Assembly (NCBI RefSeq): GCF_031954525.1
Contig: NZ_CP134867.1
Span: forward strand, 496,001 to 560,000
Direction of reading: 5' to 3'
DNA length: 64,000 nt
Source: Dyella sp. BiH032
Lineage (GTDB): Bacteria; Pseudomonadota; Gammaproteobacteria; Xanthomonadales; Rhodanobacteraceae
Part shown: positions 8,801 through 18,600 of the stretch, in pieces
How positions within the stretch are numbered: the stretch's first letter is position 1
How the letters are laid out: the number at the start of each line of letters is the position of its first letter
Position numbers and translations under genes: made by a program
The notes under the pieces: generated by a model
What the model was told of the DNA's origin: nothing
Seen by the model: the letters and a program-made list of their open reading frames with translations, nothing else
Databases searched by the model: none

Positions 8801-9739
8801 ATGTCCCGATGCCGCCGCCAGCAGCGACTGGATGCGCAGGCGCGGTTGCGCCAGCGCTTCGGCGATGGCGTCCACGTCGTCTTCGCCGGGTACTTCCAGC
8901 TCGCAGCAGAGCAGGGTCGCCAAGCGCCGCTCGGCCATCGCCTTCACCGGCGGCTCGCACACGGGCGCGGCGACCGTGGCCAGCTCGCCGCCACGGATCA
9001 ATGCGTGCAGGCGCTGCGTCTCGGCTTCAGGCGCCAGGCCCAGTTCGCGCTCCAGCGTCCAGCGGCAAGTTTCGTAGTGCGCCAGCGCCGCCGGCGTGCG
9101 GCCGCTCAGCGCGAGCAGCCGCATCACGTGCCGGTGCGCGGCTTCGTTCCAAGGGTCCAGTTCCAGGATGCGCCGGGCGTGGTCCAGCGCCCGGTCGAGC
9201 AAGCCGGCCTCTTCGCGGTGCACACGCAGGCGATCGAGCAGCACGAGCGCCTGTTGCAGCATGTGCTGGCGGCGGACCTCCATCCAGGCCTCGAACTCCG
9301 GGCCATCGGGCAGGGACAGGCCGTGCAGGAACTCGCCGCGATACAGCGCGGCGCAGCGTTCCACCCGCGCCACCGTCGCTGTGTCGGCGCTGGGCGTCAG
9401 CCGTTCGTCCGCCGCCGCGAGGAAAGCGCGCGCGTCGACCCACAGGCCTGCGGCCGGATCCAGGCGCAGCAGGTTGCGTTCGGCTACCAGGCCATCGGCG
9501 AGGCCGGCCTCGTCGAGGCTGGCGCGCAGGTTGGACACGAGCTGGCGCAGGTAGCCGGCCGAGCCGACCGCGAACAATTCGCCGAGCTTCTCCCGCGCAT
9601 GCCAACCCTCTTCGAGCGCCAGGTAGGCCAACAGTCCGCGGCCCTTGCGGTACGACGGGCCGGCCGTCGCCACGCCGTCGGTCTCCAGGCGCCATCCGCC
9701 CAATACCCACAGGCGGGTCCCTGGCTCTGTGTGTGGCAT
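5876..9739 (-). CDS. Large SARP/BTAD-type regulator with cyclase-like domain, AAA ATPase and TPR-like tail
   Basis: A 1287-residue multidomain regulator. Residues 1-100 look like a short OmpR-type winged helix as in SARP activators, and 105-250 like the BTAD helical domain. Residues about 268-435 resemble a class III nucleotidyl cyclase: A-R-I-G-I-H-T-G is present, but the first metal-binding Asp appears replaced by Glu280 (L-L-C-C-E-L), so catalysis is doubtful. An AAA/STAND ATPase follows, with Walker A G-D-A-G-I-G-K-S at 479-486 and Walker B L-L-I-V-E-D-L-H around 609-616. The last 500 residues are alpha-helical and TPR-like. Such proteins are signal-integrating transcription activators. 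It is divergent from the autotransporter gene at 9837 with only 97 bases between the starts, so that gene is the likely target. Confidence 0.85.
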   Translation of the reverse strand: MPHTEPGTRLWVLGGWRLETDGVATAGPSYRKGRGLLAYLALEEGWHAREKLGELFAVGSAGYLRQLVSNLRASLDEAGLADGLVAERNLLRLDPAAGLWVDARAFLAAADERLTPSADTATVARVERCAALYRGEFLHGLSLPDGPEFEAWMEVRRQHMLQQALVLLDRLRVHREEAGLLDRALDHARRILELDPWNEAAHRHVMRLLALSGRTPAALAHYETCRWTLERELGLAPEAETQRLHALIRGGELATVAAPVCEPPVKAMAERRLATLLCCELEVPGEDDVDAIAEALAQPRLRIQSLLAAASGHRVALHGNRLLACFGVPLARENAAQQAVRTALSLMGQLDGGITARIGIHTGIVITHAQSDEADAAGVASGQAIRLAGRAARGEVVVSEATQHLVRGYVHLRPCAGAHDAGVDAMPAFRVEGETGADNRLDSASSLSRLVGREEELAALYERWHAVARGGRSSLLIRGDAGIGKSRLARGLRERLAGESVPAFELRCLPEFSDTPLHPLRVLFATCVGLDDGDAAPQRLDKVAGFVRTQLAGRQVASQEATLLLADLLHAGDADADGELQLAPLKRREKTMRLLLDLLDGLARDRPALLIVEDLHWCDPSTLDVLAAHAKSSSIVPMLTLLTSRPGIAWPHADAVLDLPPLSDAQAMALAQQLATALSAEALGRIVMRCDGIPLYVEEMARMHAQAATTSRTPETSLSLQELLAARLDSRGHDAKATAQLAAALGRDFSLPLLQCLSPLDRAPLKRALDALEESGLILATGSHTYQFKHALIQDAAYTSLTRGGRAAHHRRIARALQSEFSALVESQPEVLARHLALAGEAAAAIAQWLEAGRWAARRSADREAARHFEAGLALLPQLSDERERTRWELALQLGLGSAHVAVQGYGSPEARQAFLRAVALSHDIEDDAAAFPVIFGLWQGGFSERVTAAPLELVERLDRIAGTTGDPFHRLVVDYAYGNNLFWLGRHADAARHLASALAAPAEVQGGQVVARYGEDARNLSRCFLAWTLWFQGRADAALRHMAAALEEARHLGHSHSLAFALTFAAQLQRHLGDAEKTERLTLELARLADEHAMSLWSAVATGTLGWARAVRGDDTALAGIRASIDAALVAMPLAVVTFRSFLTDALIRLGRHAEALACLEDTIARAEAYEDRYMLPEFLRQQAACTVALDPSHGEEAQALLLRALALAHTQGALMLELRIAADLFLLSGSRDAHAALQCAFARCETERGTPDLLRAAGLLGGRWPPGDGSDARPESAGRGPAVPA

Positions 9740-9836
9740 GTCCGCGGGGCCCCCTGTCGCCCCTTGTGCGCTGTGACGCTTGTGTGACGCCCCACTCCGA
9801 CAATCCGCGCCGGCTGAAATGGGGAATCCGTCACAA

Positions 9837-12800
9837 ATGAACCGCGTCTATCGAGTTGTTTTCAACGGTCATCTTGGCATACCGCAGGTGGCCTCGGAAC
9901 TTGCCTGCGGCGGTACGTCCGGCCGCGTCGCCGCGCCGGCGCCAGCGCGCCGCGCAGGGCATGCAGCGCGGGCGATCGCGCTCGCGATCGGCGCCGCGCT
10001 CGCCGTGTCGGGCGCGGTGCCGGCCTGGGCCGCCACGGTCACCGGCGCGGCCGGCGGCGATGGCGCGACGGGCACCGCGCGCGGTGTGCCGGCCGGCAAC
10101 TGGGGCAATGGCGGTGACGGCGGCAGCGCGGCCCTCCAGCCCGGCGCACCGGCACCGGCGCCGGGCGGCGCCGGCGGCGTGGGCGGCAATCCGGCCGACA
10201 GCGGCTGGGGCGCTTCCGGTAGCGCAGGCAGCAACGGCAGCGGCGGTGGTGGCGGGGGCGCGTCCTACGCCGTGAGCCATCCGGGCGGTGCGGGCGGCGG
10301 TGCCTTTCAGGGTTGGGCGGCCGGCGGTGCCGGTGGCGCCGGCGGCAACGGGGGTGGTGGCGGCGGCGGTGGCGGCGGCGGTGGCTACGCGGGCTGGTAC
10401 CTCGGGACGCCGCCCATGCCGCCGCTGGTGGCGGCCGATCTCTACGTCGGTGGCGTGGGTGGCAACGGCGGTAGCGCCGACAGCGGCAACTCGGTCGGCT
10501 CGGGTGGCAACGGCGGCACGGGCGGTGCCGGCATCGTCGGCGACGGATACAACCTCACCGTACAAGCCGGTGCCGGCGCGACCGGCGGCCGCGGCGGCGA
10601 TGGCGGAAGCCACGGCGGATTCGGCGGCAATGGCGGCGCGGGCGGCGATGGCGGCACCGGCATCGGCGGCTCAGGATTCACCTTGCTCAACCAGGGCACG
10701 CTGGCGGGCGGCGTCGGCGGGACCGGCGGTTCCGGCAACAACGCGGGCGGCAAAGGCGGCGCGGGCCTGGCGGGCGCGTCGTTCATCGCGACCAATGCGG
10801 GCAGCATCGTCGGCGGCAACGGTGGTGCGGGCGGCGCGGGCGGCGTCGGCGTCCTCGCGACCGGCGGCGCGACGATCGTCAACGCGGGCAGCATTGCCGG
10901 CGGCTTCGGCGACAACGGAGCCGGCGCGCAAGCCGACGCCGTGCACTTCAGCGGAGGCGGCAACACGCTGGTGCTGGCAGCCGGATCGAGCCTGGCCGGC
11001 AACGCGGTCAGCGCAGGCGGCGACACGCTGGCGCTGGGCGGCAGCACCGACGGCAGCTTCGACCTTTCCAGCGCCGTGGCAAGCGCATCGGGCGGCGGCA
11101 CGCAATACGTCGGCTTCGGCTCGCTGCGCAAGACCGGCTCGTCGACCTGGACGGTGACCGGCACCAATACCACCGCCGGCGGCTGGCTGCTGGACGGCGG
11201 CGTGCTGTCGGTGGCCTCCACCACGGGCGCGGAACTTGGTCCGTCGGTCACGTTCGACGGCGGCGCGCTCAGCTTCACCAATACGAGCGCGGCAACCTAC
11301 GGCGGCAACATCGTGGTGCGCCCCAACGGCGGCACCATCAACGCCAACGGCAATCAGCTCAATTACCTCAACAACCGGGTCACGTTCACCGGTCAGCTCT
11401 CTGGCAGTGGCCTGGTGTTGAACGCGGATCCCGCCAGCTCGCGTGGGCTGATCGTACTCAACGGCGCGCCGGGCACGCAGAGCGTCGATTCGCTCACGGT
11501 GATGCATGGACTGGTGCGCATCGGCGACGGAAGCACGGCGACGGACCTGACCGTGCGCGATCTGATCGTGCAGGGCACGGCCTCATTGAACGTGGGTTCC
11601 GATGTCGTCGTGAAAGTCGGCGGCGGCATCGCCATCGCACCCACCAGCAACTTCTCGCTCGATGGCGAACTCGACGTGGCCACGAGCGCGTCGATCGGCG
11701 CCGCCGTCGCCATGAACCGCTGGGCGACGCTGTCGGTCGGCGCAGGCCAGACGCTCGCACTGCAGCGCGGCTTCTACGGCGAAGGCTTCCTCAATGTCGC
11801 CGGCGGCGGCACCGTGCTCGACAGCGGTACGTCGAGCGGCCTGGCGGGCATTGCCATCGACGCGGGTTCCACCTTCCAGGTCGGCAGCGGCGGCACGTCC
11901 GACGCCATCCGCCTGTTCGGCGGCGGCATGCGCAACGACGGCATGCTGGTGTGGAACCATTCGGATCAGACGAGCGCCGACTGGGACATCCAGGGCGCCG
12001 GTACCCTGGTGCATCAAGGTACGGGCACGCTGACGCTGGGCGGCTTCAACACGTACACCGGCGGCACGCTCGTGAACAGCGGCGTGCTCGCGGTGAGCGA
12101 TACGGGCAACCTCGGCAGCGGCCCGCTCACGATCGCCGGCGGTGCGGCAGTGAACCTCGGCAACGCCACCCAGGAGCTGGCATCGATCAGTGGCGCGGGC
12201 ACGTTGACGTTGGACGGCACGGCGCTGGGCATCACGGGAGCCGGCGCGGACCTCTTCGCCGGTTCGCTCGCCGGTAACGGCGCGTTGACGTACAGCGGCG
12301 GCACGCTGACTCTCGATGGCAGCAGCCGCGGCTTCAGCGGCAGCACCACGGTGGCCGGTGGCGAGCTGGTCGTCGGCAGCGTGGCCGGCAACGGCGCAGT
12401 GCTGGGCGGCAACGTGACGGTGGATGCCGGCGCCACGCTGCGGGGGCACGGCGAGATCGGCGGCAATGTCGACATCCTCGGCGGCGCGCACCTCGCGCCG
12501 GGCCATTCGGTCGGCACGCTCGCCATCGATGGCGATCTCCATCTCGCCCAAGGCAGCGTGCTGGACTATGAGCTCGGCGCACCCGGCACGGATATGCATA
12601 CTGCGGGCGTCGGCGACAGCGTGCGCGTGGGCGGCAACCTTTCGCTCGACGGCGCCACGCTCAACGTCACCGACCTCGGCATGGGGCCCGGCCTGTACAA
12701 CGTGTTCACCTACGGCGGCACGCTGAGCGAAACCAACGGCGGCATCGCGCTCGGCGCCACGCCGGCCGGCCACACGCTGGTGTGGCAGAAGCTCGACGCA

Positions 12801-15524
12801 CAGAAGCAGATCAACCTGGTCGACGCCACGGGCTTCACGCTCAACTTCTGGAATGCGAACGGACAGGCCTCGTCCGCGCGCATGGGCGGCGGCAGCGGCG
12901 CGTGGTCGGCGACCTCGCCGCAGTGGACCGACGCGATCGGCAGCGTGCCGAACGCGCCGATGCAGCCGCAGCCCGGCTTTGCCGTCTTCGGCGGCACGGC
13001 CGGCACGGTGACGGTGGACGGCGGCGCGGGCGCGGTGCAGGCCACCGGCATGCAGTTCGTCGCCGATGGTTATGCCGTCAACGGCGGCCGCATCGAATTG
13101 GTCGGCGGCAACGGCGGCGCACCCGTGATCCGTGTGGGCGATGGCTCCAGCGCGGGCGCGGGCATGACCGCGACCGTGGGCGCCGTACTGGCCGGCAGCG
13201 CGGGCCTGAGCAAGACCGACGCGGGCACGCTGGTGCTGGCGGGCAACAACACTTACACGGGCGGCACCGCGATCAACGGCGGCACGGTGACGGTAAGCAG
13301 TGATGCCAACCTTGGCGATGCAGCGGGCGGCCTTGCGTTCAACGGCGGCACACTGAAAACCACCGCCGCGTTCGCGACGGCGCGCTCGATAAGCCTGGCC
13401 GGCAACGGCACCTTGCAGACCGAGGCCGATCTCACTGCGTCGGGAACCCTCGCGGGTGCCGGCATGCTGACCAAGACCGGTGCCGGCACGCTGGTGCTGA
13501 CGGGCAACAACACTTACAACGGCGGTACCGTCATCGGCGGCGGCACGGTCTCCACGGGCAGCGATGCCAACCTGGGCGCCTCGTCCGGCGGCCTCACGCT
13601 CAGCGGCGGCATCTTGCAAACCACGGCGTCCTTCAGCACCGCGCGCGCGATCACCCTGGCCGGCAGCGGCACGCTGCAGACCGACGCCGACCTCACGGTC
13701 TCCGGCGCGATCGGCGGCGCGGGCGCGCTGAGCAAGAGCGGTGCTGGCAGGCTGGTCCTGGCCGGCGCCAACACCTACACGGGCGGCACGGTGCTCCATG
13801 CCGGCACGCTGCAAGGCGACACGCGCAGCCTGCAGGGCGACATCGTCGACAATGCCACGCTCGTGTTTGCGCAAGGCGATCATGGAGTCTTCAACGGCAC
13901 GCTACGCGGGAACGGGCATCTGCAATTGCAGGGTGGCGGCACGCTGGTCTTCAACGGCGCCAACCCGTTCACCGGCGACACCGCGGTCAGCGAAGGCACG
14001 CTGGTGGTCGGCGACGACAATCACGCCAGCGCGACGCTGGGCGGTGCGGTGACGGTGAACGCCGGCGCGACGCTGCACGGCATCGGCACCGTCGGCGGCC
14101 TGACGCTCGCCGGCACCGTCGCTCCCGGCAATTCGATCGGCACCCTGCACGTGGCGGGTGACGCGGTATTCCAGAAGGGCTCTGCTTATCAGCTGGAAGT
14201 GCAGCCGGACGGCGCCGGCGAACGGATCGCCGCGGGCGGCAAAGCCGTCATTCAAGGCGGCAACGTGGTCGTGCTGGCATCGCCGGGCAGCTACGCGCCG
14301 CGTACGGACTACACCGTGCTCAGCGCGAGCCAGGGTGTCAGCGGCCGGTTCGACAGCGTGAGCAGCAATCTGGCGTTCCTGACGCCGATGCTCGGCTACG
14401 CAACGAATGCGGTGACCTTAACCATGCAGCGCAACGACATCGCGCTGGCCAGCGTCGCGGCGACGCCGAACCAGCGCGCAGTCGCCGGCGGCATCGACAG
14501 CCTGGGCCGCGGCTATGCGGTGTACGACGCGATCCTGGGCATGGACGCCATGCATGCGCGCGCCAGCTACGACCCGCTGTCGGGCGAGCTGCACGCGAGC
14601 ACGCGCACCGCGCTGCTGGACGACAGCTACTACGTGCGCGATGCGATCAACCGCCGCCTGCTCGGCCAGGACGGCGCAAGCGAACGGTCTGCCAGCCGCG
14701 GCGATGCCACGGCGTGGACCTCCGTCTGGGGGCGCGCCGGCCAGATCGATGGCGACGGCAACGCATCGCGCCTGACGGCGGACAGCAGCGGCCTGCTGGT
14801 CGGCGCGGACCTTGCCGTGGGCGACGTGGCGAAGCTCGGCGCGTTCGCCGGCACGGGCAAGCAATCGCTGCGCATCGCGGCCCGTGGCGACGATGCGGAT
14901 GTCCATGCCACCCACCTGGGCATCTATGGCGGCGCGCAATGGGGCGCGTGGCAGGCCCGCGCCGGCGCGGCTTACGCATGGGAGCGCGTGGACGGCAGGC
15001 GGCGGCTCGGCCCGGCGGGCGGTTCCAGCGACGCCGACGCCCGTTACGACGCCGGCCTGGCCCATGGCTTCGTCGAGGGCGGCTACCGCTTCGAGTTCGG
15101 CCAGGTCGCGTTGGAGCCGTACCTCAACGCGGCCCGCCTGCGCCTGCGTTCCGATGCGATCCGGGAGACGGGTTCCGCCGCCGCACTGGATATCGCAGGC
15201 AAGACCACCGACACGACCACCGCCACGCTCGGCGCGCGCGTCTATGTCGGCCTGGATCCGCAGGGTGCGGTGCGTGCGCACGCGGGCCTCGGCTGGCGCC
15301 AGGCCTGGGGCGCGACGGCGTCGTCCATGCAGGAGCGTTTCGCTGCCGGCGGCACCACGTTCACCGTGGAGGGCCTGCCGATCGCCAGGCACGCCGCCAC
15401 CGTCGATGGCGGCCTGAGCTGGCGCTGGAGCCCGCGCGTGTGGATGGATGCGAGCTACCAGGGGCAGTTCGCCAGCCATGAGAAGGACCAGGCGGTGCGA
15501 CTGAGCTTGAACGTGAGGTTCTGA
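9837..15524 (+). CDS. Glycine-rich type V autotransporter with ESPR signal
   Basis: A 1895-residue secreted protein. The first residues (MNRVYRVVFNGHLG...VASELA) are the extended signal peptide region typical of large autotransporters, followed by a hydrophobic core and cleavage near A-W-A. Residues about 60-330 are dominated by G-G-x/G-N-G-G repeats. The passenger then carries several autotransporter-associated repeats (N-T-Y-T-G-G-T at about nt 12050, 13250, 13510 and 13770) of a beta-helix. The last ~280 residues form the outer-membrane beta-barrel, ending in an alternating strand with a terminal Phe. The start at 9837 is set by the ESPR motif. The likely role is surface adhesion or biofilm. 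It converges on a second autotransporter at 15634-20241. Confidence 0.93.
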   Translation: MNRVYRVVFNGHLGIPQVASELACGGTSGRVAAPAPARRAGHAARAIALAIGAALAVSGAVPAWAATVTGAAGGDGATGTARGVPAGNWGNGGDGGSAALQPGAPAPAPGGAGGVGGNPADSGWGASGSAGSNGSGGGGGGASYAVSHPGGAGGGAFQGWAAGGAGGAGGNGGGGGGGGGGGGYAGWYLGTPPMPPLVAADLYVGGVGGNGGSADSGNSVGSGGNGGTGGAGIVGDGYNLTVQAGAGATGGRGGDGGSHGGFGGNGGAGGDGGTGIGGSGFTLLNQGTLAGGVGGTGGSGNNAGGKGGAGLAGASFIATNAGSIVGGNGGAGGAGGVGVLATGGATIVNAGSIAGGFGDNGAGAQADAVHFSGGGNTLVLAAGSSLAGNAVSAGGDTLALGGSTDGSFDLSSAVASASGGGTQYVGFGSLRKTGSSTWTVTGTNTTAGGWLLDGGVLSVASTTGAELGPSVTFDGGALSFTNTSAATYGGNIVVRPNGGTINANGNQLNYLNNRVTFTGQLSGSGLVLNADPASSRGLIVLNGAPGTQSVDSLTVMHGLVRIGDGSTATDLTVRDLIVQGTASLNVGSDVVVKVGGGIAIAPTSNFSLDGELDVATSASIGAAVAMNRWATLSVGAGQTLALQRGFYGEGFLNVAGGGTVLDSGTSSGLAGIAIDAGSTFQVGSGGTSDAIRLFGGGMRNDGMLVWNHSDQTSADWDIQGAGTLVHQGTGTLTLGGFNTYTGGTLVNSGVLAVSDTGNLGSGPLTIAGGAAVNLGNATQELASISGAGTLTLDGTALGITGAGADLFAGSLAGNGALTYSGGTLTLDGSSRGFSGSTTVAGGELVVGSVAGNGAVLGGNVTVDAGATLRGHGEIGGNVDILGGAHLAPGHSVGTLAIDGDLHLAQGSVLDYELGAPGTDMHTAGVGDSVRVGGNLSLDGATLNVTDLGMGPGLYNVFTYGGTLSETNGGIALGATPAGHTLVWQKLDAQKQINLVDATGFTLNFWNANGQASSARMGGGSGAWSATSPQWTDAIGSVPNAPMQPQPGFAVFGGTAGTVTVDGGAGAVQATGMQFVADGYAVNGGRIELVGGNGGAPVIRVGDGSSAGAGMTATVGAVLAGSAGLSKTDAGTLVLAGNNTYTGGTAINGGTVTVSSDANLGDAAGGLAFNGGTLKTTAAFATARSISLAGNGTLQTEADLTASGTLAGAGMLTKTGAGTLVLTGNNTYNGGTVIGGGTVSTGSDANLGASSGGLTLSGGILQTTASFSTARAITLAGSGTLQTDADLTVSGAIGGAGALSKSGAGRLVLAGANTYTGGTVLHAGTLQGDTRSLQGDIVDNATLVFAQGDHGVFNGTLRGNGHLQLQGGGTLVFNGANPFTGDTAVSEGTLVVGDDNHASATLGGAVTVNAGATLHGIGTVGGLTLAGTVAPGNSIGTLHVAGDAVFQKGSAYQLEVQPDGAGERIAAGGKAVIQGGNVVVLASPGSYAPRTDYTVLSASQGVSGRFDSVSSNLAFLTPMLGYATNAVTLTMQRNDIALASVAATPNQRAVAGGIDSLGRGYAVYDAILGMDAMHARASYDPLSGELHASTRTALLDDSYYVRDAINRRLLGQDGASERSASRGDATAWTSVWGRAGQIDGDGNASRLTADSSGLLVGADLAVGDVAKLGAFAGTGKQSLRIAARGDDADVHATHLGIYGGAQWGAWQARAGAAYAWERVDGRRRLGPAGGSSDADARYDAGLAHGFVEGGYRFEFGQVALEPYLNAARLRLRSDAIRETGSAAALDIAGKTTDTTTATLGARVYVGLDPQGAVRAHAGLGWRQAWGATASSMQERFAAGGTTFTVEGLPIARHAATVDGGLSWRWSPRVWMDASYQGQFASHEKDQAVRLSLNVRF

Positions 15525-15538
15525 GTTCCGGCGAGAAC

Positions 15539-15619
15539 GTGGCGCGGACCCGAGGGCACGCGCCACGGCGGTCATGTATCGGTCATCGAAGATCTCCGCG
15601 GCGCCTGCGAGCGCCGCGG
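15539..15619. terminator. Two hairpins between the convergent autotransporter genes
   Basis: Hairpin one has GTGGCGCG (15539-15546) pairing with CGCGCCAC (15559-15566). Hairpin two has CCGCGGCGC (15596-15604) pairing with GCGCCGCGG (15611-15619) over a 6-base loop. Both stems are perfect and lie in the 109 bases between two convergent stop codons, where a bidirectional terminator is expected. Neither is followed by a T-run. Confidence 0.5.
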
Positions 15620-15633
15620 CATTGCTGCTTGAC

Positions 15634-18600
15634 CTAGAAGCTCTTCGAGAAGCCGGCGCTCACCGCCTGGTTGCGCAGGTGGCTGGCGAACTGGCCCTGG
15701 TAATCCAGGTACAGGCTCCACGACGCACCCGCCTGCGCGGTGATGCGCGCGCCGACAGTGGCCATGCCGCGTCCCGGTGCACTGCCGGCAAGCGCGAACT
15801 GCGTGCCGTCCTGGCCGGTGGCGCGTACCAGCGGCGTGTTGGCGCTGCGCGTGTCGTAGCGATAGCCCAGGTCGAACTGCGGCACGTAGCGGACGCCGCC
15901 AGCGACGAAGCTGCGCGAGAACGCGACGCGCGCATACGGTTGCAAGGTGTTGTACGTGCTGTCCTGGCCACGCACGGCGAAGGCATCGGCCAGCGGTTGC
16001 GCGCTGCTGACCGTTTCGCCGAAGCCGTCCAGGCGCTGATGCTGGTACAGCGCGCCCAGGGCCGGCGTCACCTGCCACTGGGCCGCGGCGAACGGCCAGG
16101 CCGCCTGCAGGGCGATGCCCGTCGCGCTGCCGTCGGGGCTGGCCGCGGCGCGGCCGACGCCCGTCTGGCGATAGATGTCGTAACTCCCGCGCGACACATC
16201 GACCGTACCGGACAGCACCAGCGGGCCGGCATTCGCATAGGCGTACAAGCCGCCATGGAGGTTGTCCGCCCGGCCATGGCCGCCGAGGCGGTCCGTCGCG
16301 TTGATACGTTCGACGCCGGCTTCCACGCCCAGGTGGACATCGGCGCCGAGCGCGTGGTCGAAGCCGCCTTGCAGCGCGAACGCCGTGCTGTCGAGTCCAT
16401 TCGCGCCGCGGAGCGAATCGCTGCTGCCGCTGTATTGCATCCAGAGATCGCTGTCGCACGACGAGCCCAGCTCGTCCTTGCGCTTTGCTGCCGTGTCGCC
16501 GCAGCTGTCCTCGTGTGGGCGCAGCGTCGCATCAAGCACGGTGGCGAGCGACCGCATGCCGGCCAGGCTCGCGCTGCGCATGAGGTTGGCGTACAGCGCG
16601 CCATCGACGGGTGCCACCACGGTCGGCGTGACCGGAGGCAGCGTGGCGGCGGCCAGCACCAGGTTGGCCCGCGTGGCGGTATAGGCCACGGTGGGGTTGA
16701 GCGCGGTTGGCGTGGAACCGCTGGAGGTCACATTGGCGAACGTGCCCGTCAGTGCCTGGGCCTGCACCAGCGTGTACGTCGTGGCGGTGTACGTGCCCGG
16801 TGCATAGATCAGGCTCAAGCCGCCAGCCAGCGAGGCATGGCCGTTCACGCGCAAGGCCGAGGCCTGTGTCGGCGTCACGTCGATCTGCAAGGTGGCGCCG
16901 GCGTGCTGCGTGTAGTTGCCGTTGATGGTCAGCGTGCCCACCGAGCCGCCCGGCCACACGATACCGTCGCTGACGACGTCGCCGGCGATGGTGCCGTGGC
17001 CGCGCAGCGTGCCGGCGTTGCTCACCGTGACGTTGCCGGCAAGCGATGCGCTGCCGTGATCGATGTCGCCCACCTCCAGCGTGCCGCCACTCACCGTGGT
17101 GCCGCCGATATAAGTGTTGGCGCCGTTGAGGGTGAGCATGCCGGTGCCGGTCTTGGTCAGGCCGCCGCTGCCGGTGATGGCCGATGCCAGGCTGAGATCG
17201 GCATCGGTCCGCAGCGTGCCGCCGGCCCCTTGCAGGGAGATGGCGCGCGCGGTGGCGAACCCGGCGGTGTTGCGCAGCGTGCCGCCGTCGAGCGCGAGCG
17301 CGCCGGCGGCAGCGCCCAGGTTGGCATCGCTGCCGACCGACAACGTGGCGCCATGGACGGTGGTGCCGCCGCTGTACGTATTGTTGCCGGCCAGCGTTTC
17401 CGTGCCACCGCTCAGCACGACGGCACCGGTACCGCCAATCACGCCGTCGTACTGGCCCCGCGCACCGGTAAGGCTCAGCGTCTGCGCGCCGAGGTCGACG
17501 GCGCCGTGTCCGTCGAGGCTGGCGATCGACGCACCGCTGGTGGCGCCGGCGATGTCGAACGTGCCTGCGTTGATGGTGAGGCCTTTCGACGCGGCAATGC
17601 TTCCCGCGCCCGTCAGGCGCAGCATGCCGCCGTCGAGGGTGGTGCCGCCGGTGTAGGTGTTCGCGCCGCTCAGTTCGAGCGTGCCGCTGCCTTGCTTGAT
17701 CAGCGCGCCGCCGCTGCCACCGGCGATGCCGCTGTCCGCGATGGCACCGCCGAACGTCGTGTCGTTCGCCGTGCCGAGCGTCAGCGCATGGCTGCCCAGT
17801 GCGACGCTGCCGTTGCCGGCGAGGTCGCCGATGGTGGTGCCGGTGCCGCTAAGCGCAGAGATGTCGAAGCTGCCGCCGGCCATGGTCACGCCGCTGGAGG
17901 CGGCGATGCTGCCCGTGCCGAGCAATTGCAGCGTGCCGCCGTTGATCACCGTGGCGCCGGTATAGCTGTGAGCGCCGGACAGCGCGGTGACGCCGGTGCC
18001 CTGCTGCGTCACGCTGCCGGTGCCGCTGATCGCGCCGGCGAAAGCGACGTTGTCGGAACGGTCGAAGACCAGCGCGCCGTCATTGGCCACGTCGCCTTGG
18101 AGGGTTCCGCTGGTGCCGCCCTGTCCCAGCTGCAGGACGCCGCCGGCGCCGATGACGGTGCCGCCGGTATAAGTGTGGTTCGCCGTAAAGATCGTGGTGC
18201 CCGCCAGCGCCTCGACCTTGCCCGCGCCGCTGATCGCCGGCGCGAACACATAGCCGGTGCCGGTGTGGTTGAACACCAGCGTGCCCGTGCCGTTGCCGAA
18301 GACAATGCTCGATGCGCCGAGAAAGCCGGCATCCGCGGCGGCACTGCCGGCGGCGGCGCCGATGTTCACCGTGCCGACCGAGCCCGCGTTCGCGGCGATC
18401 ACGAAGCCGCCGGTATCGTCGATGCGGCTGCCGTTCGATACCGTCAGCACGCCCGTGCCGCGGTTGCCCACGACGAAACCGCCCGCGCTGATGTGCGTGG
18501 CTTGGCCGGTCAGCGTGACCACGCCGTTGGCGCCGGCCTGATCGCCGACGGTCAAGGCGCCGGCCGAAAGCAGCGAGCCGCCGGTATCGAGCGCCAAGCT

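Noticed and set aside
13195..13800. CRISPR-like repeats
   Set aside because: The repeats are in frame, code for N-T-Y-T-G-G-T units of a beta-helix and have no unique spacers of constant length.
11583..13883. A 766-residue minus-strand open frame
   Set aside because: Antisense to the first autotransporter; no start site or domain.
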